DNA from: Gammaproteobacteria bacterium
GTDB lineage: Bacteria > Pseudomonadota > Gammaproteobacteria > S144-34
Length of the DNA: 8,454 bases
NCBI GenBank assembly: GCA_015487895.1
Contig: WFOW01000359.1
Span: 1-8,454 of the forward strand
Direction of reading: 5' to 3'
A program made the translations under genes and the position numbers. The notes beneath the pieces are model-generated. The model was not told the origin of the DNA. It saw only the letters and a program-made list of their open reading frames with translations, and made no database searches. Below, in pieces: positions 5,254 to 8,454 of the stretch (position 1 is the stretch's first letter; each line of letters opens with the position of its first letter).

Positions 5254-5864
5254 GCGGGGGCGGGCGGCAGGGGCCGATCGCGCTGGCCATGACCGGAGCC
5301 TCCGGCGCGGCCTACGGCCTGCGCCTGCTCGAGTGCCTGCTCGACGCCGGCCGCGAGGTCTGGTTCCTGGTCTCGGAGCCGGGGCAGGTCGTGATCTCGA
5401 TGGAGACCGACCTGCGGCTGCCGGGCCGCCCCGCGGAGATGGAGCGCGTGCTCGCCGAACGCTACGGCGGGCAGGGGCGCCTGCGCGTCTTCGGCCAGAG
5501 GCAGTGGACGGCGCCGCTCGCGAGCGGCTCCGGGGCGCCGGCGGCGATGGTCGTCTGCCCCTGCACCACGGGCACGCTCGCCGCCATCGCCTCCGGACAC
5601 TCGTCCAGCCTCATCGAGCGCGGCGCCGACGTGACGCTCAAGGAGGGGCGGCCCCTGATCCTCGTCGTGCGCGAGACGCCGCTGTCGGCCATCCACCTCG
5701 AGAACATGCTGCGGCTGGCGCGTGCCGGGGCCGTCATCCTGCCGGCCTGCCCCGGCTTCTATCACGGCCCGCGCTCGGTCGACGACCTCGTCGATTTCGT
5801 GGTCGCGCGCGTGCTCGACCGGCTCGGGGTGCCCCACGCGCTCGTGCCCCCCTGGGGCGGCTGA
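5250..5864 (+). CDS. ubiX: Flavin prenyltransferase UbiX
   Basis: Joins a dimethylallyl group to FMN, making the prenyl-FMN cofactor used by the UbiD decarboxylase in ubiquinone synthesis. The 204-residue length is normal for the family. TGASGAAYG (15-23) is the FMN-binding N-terminal motif. CPCTTGTLAAIASG (103-116), SSLIERGADVTLKEGRPL (119-136) and RETPLSAIHLENM (141-153) follow. ACPGFYHGP at 166-174 completes the conserved core. The GTG at 5250 is chosen because GGAGG lies 6 bases upstream and the first motif then sits near residue 15. A downstream ATG (residue 14) would cut into the motif region. It is the last gene of the mpl operon. Its last 103 bases are overlapped in antisense by the DedA/PAP2 gene. 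Confidence 0.95.
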   Translation: MSGGGRQGPIALAMTGASGAAYGLRLLECLLDAGREVWFLVSEPGQVVISMETDLRLPGRPAEMERVLAERYGGQGRLRVFGQRQWTAPLASGSGAPAAMVVCPCTTGTLAAIASGHSSSLIERGADVTLKEGRPLILVVRETPLSAIHLENMLRLARAGAVILPACPGFYHGPRSVDDLVDFVVARVLDRLGVPHALVPPWGG

Positions 5865-7864
5865 GGCGCGCGCACCAGCAGCACCGTCCCGGTCCAGGGC
5901 GCCGGCGGCCGGCGGCGCACGGTGCGGGTGACGAGACCGGCCGCGTCGAGGTCCGCGCGCAGGCGCGCGAGCCCGGGCGCGAAGCCGCCGCCGGTCGCGG
6001 GGTAGGCGAACAGGCCGAAGGGGCTGCGGCGCTCGAGGCGTGCGACGTAGCCGACCCACAGCGGCACGCGTCCGGCCGCGAGCCGCACCCGCGCGTCCCA
6101 CAGGCGCAGCACCCAGACCCGCCCCGCCTCCACGCGCAGCCAGGCGAGGCGCTCGTGCGCGCCCGCGTGCACCTGGGGCGGCAGCGGGAGCTCGGCGAGC
6201 GGGGCCTCGGGCTGCAGGTAGCGCAGCGCCCCGAGCGCATCGAGCCGCTGCGCGGGCCGCCAGCCGGCCGCCTCGAGGGCGCGGCCGACCTCCGCTTCCG
6301 GGGCCGCCCACTGCACGGTGAGCGGCTGCGCCGCTCCGCCGCGCAGGTCCTCGCGCAATGCCGGCAGCCGCGCCCAGCCGCCCTTCCACCACGCCGCCGC
6401 CTCCATCGTCACGATCGGGGTGCGCGGCGGCGGCCAGCGCGCGAGCTCGCGCGCCACGCCGCCGGTCGCCGCCAGCGCCGTCCACGCGGCGGCGAGCGCG
6501 AGGAGGATCACCGCGGCGGCGCCGGGGACCGGGCGCGGCGGCGTGTGCCGCCGCCAGGCGATCGCCACCGCCGCCACCCAGGCGATGCCGAGGGCGAGCG
6601 CTCCGAGCACGTCCGTCAGCCAGTGGGCGCCGAGGTAGAGCCGCGACAGGCCCACGCCGAGGGCGAGCAGGCCGGCGGCGACGTAGGCGAGCCAGCGCCG
6701 CTCCGCCCGCAGCCCGCGCGCGACGACCGCCGCCGCGAGGCCATAGACGGCGACGCTCATCATCGTGTGCCCGCTGGGGAAGGCGTAGCCGGCCCAGGCC
6801 TCGGCGTCCGGCAGCGGGCGGGGCACGCGCGTGGCGTGCTTGAGCGCCTGCACCAGGGCCTCGGCCCCCGCGATGCCGCCCGCCCAGTGGGCGAGCGCGC
6901 GCCAGTCGCGGCGCGCGGCGAGCCACAGGCCCAGCGCCGCGGCCACCGCCCCCCACACGCGCGCGTCGCCCGCGAGCGTGACGGCCGCCATGAGGCGGTC
7001 CGCCCAGGGCGTGCGCAGCGCCTGCACAAGCCCGTGCAGGGCGCGGTCGGGGCCGGCGCCCGCGCCGGCGCCGGACAGGGCGAGGGCCGCCGCGAAGGCC
7101 CAGGCGCAGGCGGCGAGCAGCAGCGCCAGCAGGGCGAGGCCGCGGAACTCCGGGTGCGTGGGGTCGGCGAGCGCCGCGCCCGGCTCGCCGAGCCAGCGGT
7201 GCGCCCGGCTCCAGCGCGCGAGCGCGGCGAGCAGCGCCCCGGCGCGCGGCTGCAGCGCGAGCGTCAGCCGCCGCAGCGCCACCGCGGCGAGCCACAGCAG
7301 CGCGAGCAGCGCGACGAGCAGGGCGGCGAGCCGCGCGGCCACCTCCGCCGCCACCGAGAGCGAGGCCGCGAACACCGTGCCCGGCAGCACGTAGACCGGC
7401 GCCCACGCCAGGGCCGCGGCGACGTCGATGGCGAGGAAGCGGCCCGCGCCCATGCCGAGCATGCCGGCGACGGCCGGCACCACCGGGCGCAGGGGGCCCA
7501 CGAAGCGGCCGAGCAGCACGCTCTTGCCGCCGTGGCGGCGGAAGAAGCCGCGCCCGCGCGCGAGCAGCTCCGGGTGCCGCCGCAGGGGCCAGCGCGCGGC
7601 GAGCGCCTCGCCGTAGCGCCGGCCCAGCCAGTAGCTCAGGAGGTCGCCCGCCACGGCGCCCGCGGCGGCCCACAGCAGCGTGGGCCCGAGCGGGATGGCG
7701 CCGAGGCCTGCGAGCGCGCCGGCCGCGAACATGAGCGCCGCGCCCGGAAAGACGATCCCGACGAGCGCGAGCGACTCGACCAGGCTGGCGGCGAAGACCA
7801 CCGGGCCGCTCCAGGCGGCGTGCGCCCGCACCCAGGCCACCGCCTGCTCGAGCAGCCCCTCCAT
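5762..7864 (-). CDS. Fusion membrane protein: YabI-like DedA domain, PAP2 lipid phosphatase, LssY-type C-terminal domain
   Basis: An inner-membrane protein of 700 residues with about ten membrane segments. Residues 1-200 are DedA/SNARE-associated: ESLALVG (30-36), PG at 40-41 and GRFVGPLRPVVPAVAGMLG (119-137) closely resemble E. coli YabI. Residues about 245-440 are a PAP2 phosphatase with all three motifs: K342-x6-RP (342-350), PSGH (363-366) and SRLYLGAHWLTD (407-418). H366 and H414 are the expected catalytic pair. Residues about 480-665 resemble the LssY C-terminal domain, named for a Legionella protein, of unknown function. Some DedA proteins move undecaprenyl phosphate across the membrane and some PAP2 enzymes make it from the pyrophosphate, so lipid-carrier recycling is a reasonable inference. 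The ATG at 7864 has no ribosome site but has TATAAT 8 bases upstream. The last 33 residues, Ser/Thr/Arg-rich, are encoded antisense to ubiX. It follows hemL by 64 bases. Confidence 0.92.
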   Translation of the reverse strand: MEGLLEQAVAWVRAHAAWSGPVVFAASLVESLALVGIVFPGAALMFAAGALAGLGAIPLGPTLLWAAAGAVAGDLLSYWLGRRYGEALAARWPLRRHPELLARGRGFFRRHGGKSVLLGRFVGPLRPVVPAVAGMLGMGAGRFLAIDVAAALAWAPVYVLPGTVFAASLSVAAEVAARLAALLVALLALLWLAAVALRRLTLALQPRAGALLAALARWSRAHRWLGEPGAALADPTHPEFRGLALLALLLAACAWAFAAALALSGAGAGAGPDRALHGLVQALRTPWADRLMAAVTLAGDARVWGAVAAALGLWLAARRDWRALAHWAGGIAGAEALVQALKHATRVPRPLPDAEAWAGYAFPSGHTMMSVAVYGLAAAVVARGLRAERRWLAYVAAGLLALGVGLSRLYLGAHWLTDVLGALALGIAWVAAVAIAWRRHTPPRPVPGAAAVILLALAAAWTALAATGGVARELARWPPPRTPIVTMEAAAWWKGGWARLPALREDLRGGAAQPLTVQWAAPEAEVGRALEAAGWRPAQRLDALGALRYLQPEAPLAELPLPPQVHAGAHERLAWLRVEAGRVWVLRLWDARVRLAAGRVPLWVGYVARLERRSPFGLFAYPATGGGFAPGLARLRADLDAAGLVTRTVRRRPPAPWTGTVLLVRAPQPPQGGTSAWGTPSRSSTRATTKSTRSSTERGP

Positions 7865-7872
7865 GGGGCGCG

Positions 7873-7878
7873 ATTATA
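7873..7878 (-). promoter_or_regulatory. Perfect TATAAT -10 placed for a leaderless transcript of the DedA/PAP2 gene
   Basis: On the minus strand TATAAT (7878-7873) is followed by CGCGCCCC and then the ATG. The first purine after the hexamer is in practice within or at the start codon region. No Shine-Dalgarno sequence exists. Upstream at 17 bases there is no -35 match, and the bases before the hexamer are CCC rather than TGn. A consensus -10 in such GC-rich DNA is unlikely by chance at this exact spot. Confidence 0.5.
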
Positions 7879-7880
7879 GG

Positions 7881-7900
7881 GGCGCCCCGCCCGCGGCGCC
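7881..7900 (-). other. Short GC inverted repeat between hemL and the DedA/PAP2 gene
   Basis: GGCGCC at 7881-7886 and again at 7895-7900 can form a 6-bp stem with an 8-base loop, 28 bases after the hemL stop. No T-tract follows on the minus strand. It may mark the 3' end of hemL mRNA or mean nothing in this GC-rich gap. The gap 7865-7928 holds no gene. Confidence 0.2.
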
Positions 7901-7928
7901 GGGACGCGCTCCGCCCCTCCGCGCGGGC

Positions 7929-8454
<526 letters not shown>

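Noticed and set aside
5875..5930. GC-rich repeats after the ubiX stop as a terminator
   Set aside because: They are inside the coding part of the DedA/PAP2 gene, pair imperfectly and have no T-tract.
5232..7673. Open frame of 813 codons on the minus strand
   Set aside because: It is a frame-shifted shadow of the DedA/PAP2 and ubiX regions with Arg/Gly/Ala low complexity and no domain.
4634..7879. Open frame of 1081 codons on the plus strand
   Set aside because: It crosses mpl, ubiX and the DedA/PAP2 gene in other frames, is Arg/Pro/Ala-rich without recognisable motifs, and exists because stop codons are rare at this GC content.

Overview
This is a very GC-rich chromosomal window with eight protein genes, six complete and two cut by the edges. 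No mobile elements, CRISPR arrays, tRNAs or rRNAs were seen. The proteins look gammaproteobacterial: a HemL close to the E. coli enzyme, an mpl-ubiX pair in the order known from Pseudomonas, Cfa, and a DedA/PAP2/LssY-type fusion. A pyrophosphate-type phosphofructokinase beside adk fits a high-GC autotrophic or methylotrophic lineage, for example Chromatiales-like. That placement is inference from protein resemblance only.

Left part (1-1885): a phosphofructokinase start (leftward, running off the left edge) is preceded by a small conserved-looking hypothetical gene, also leftward. adk diverges from them. The 248-base gap carries sigma70-like promoter candidates for both directions and a perfect 14-bp palindrome in the adk leader. 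The adenylate kinase is unusual: after a normal zinc-LID core of about 217 residues it has an acidic Ala-rich linker and a histone-H1-like Lys/Ala tail encoded by about eight 18-bp units.

Middle part (1886-5864): cfa (cyclopropane fatty acid synthase, leftward) converges on adk. A 12-bp GC hairpin lies at the junction, with the cfa stop codon in its loop. cfa has a good promoter candidate overlapped by a dyad, and a second dyad in its leader. Divergent from it is a three-gene rightward operon: a small multi-span membrane protein of unknown role, mpl (recycling of murein tripeptide) and ubiX (prenyl-FMN synthesis, needed by UbiD in ubiquinone synthesis). mpl and ubiX overlap by GTGA.

Right part (5762-8454): hemL (3' part only) and, downstream of it, a 700-residue membrane protein joining a YabI-like DedA domain, a PAP2 lipid phosphatase and an LssY-type C-terminal domain. 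Both are leftward. The end of the fusion gene runs 103 bases antisense into ubiX.

The most interesting pattern is in translation starts. Six genes with visible starts have clear Shine-Dalgarno sequences. The two multi-span membrane protein genes have none, and instead carry a -10-like hexamer (TATCAT, TATAAT) exactly 8 bases before the ATG, which suggests leaderless or near-leaderless transcripts. No U-tract terminator was found anywhere in the window.
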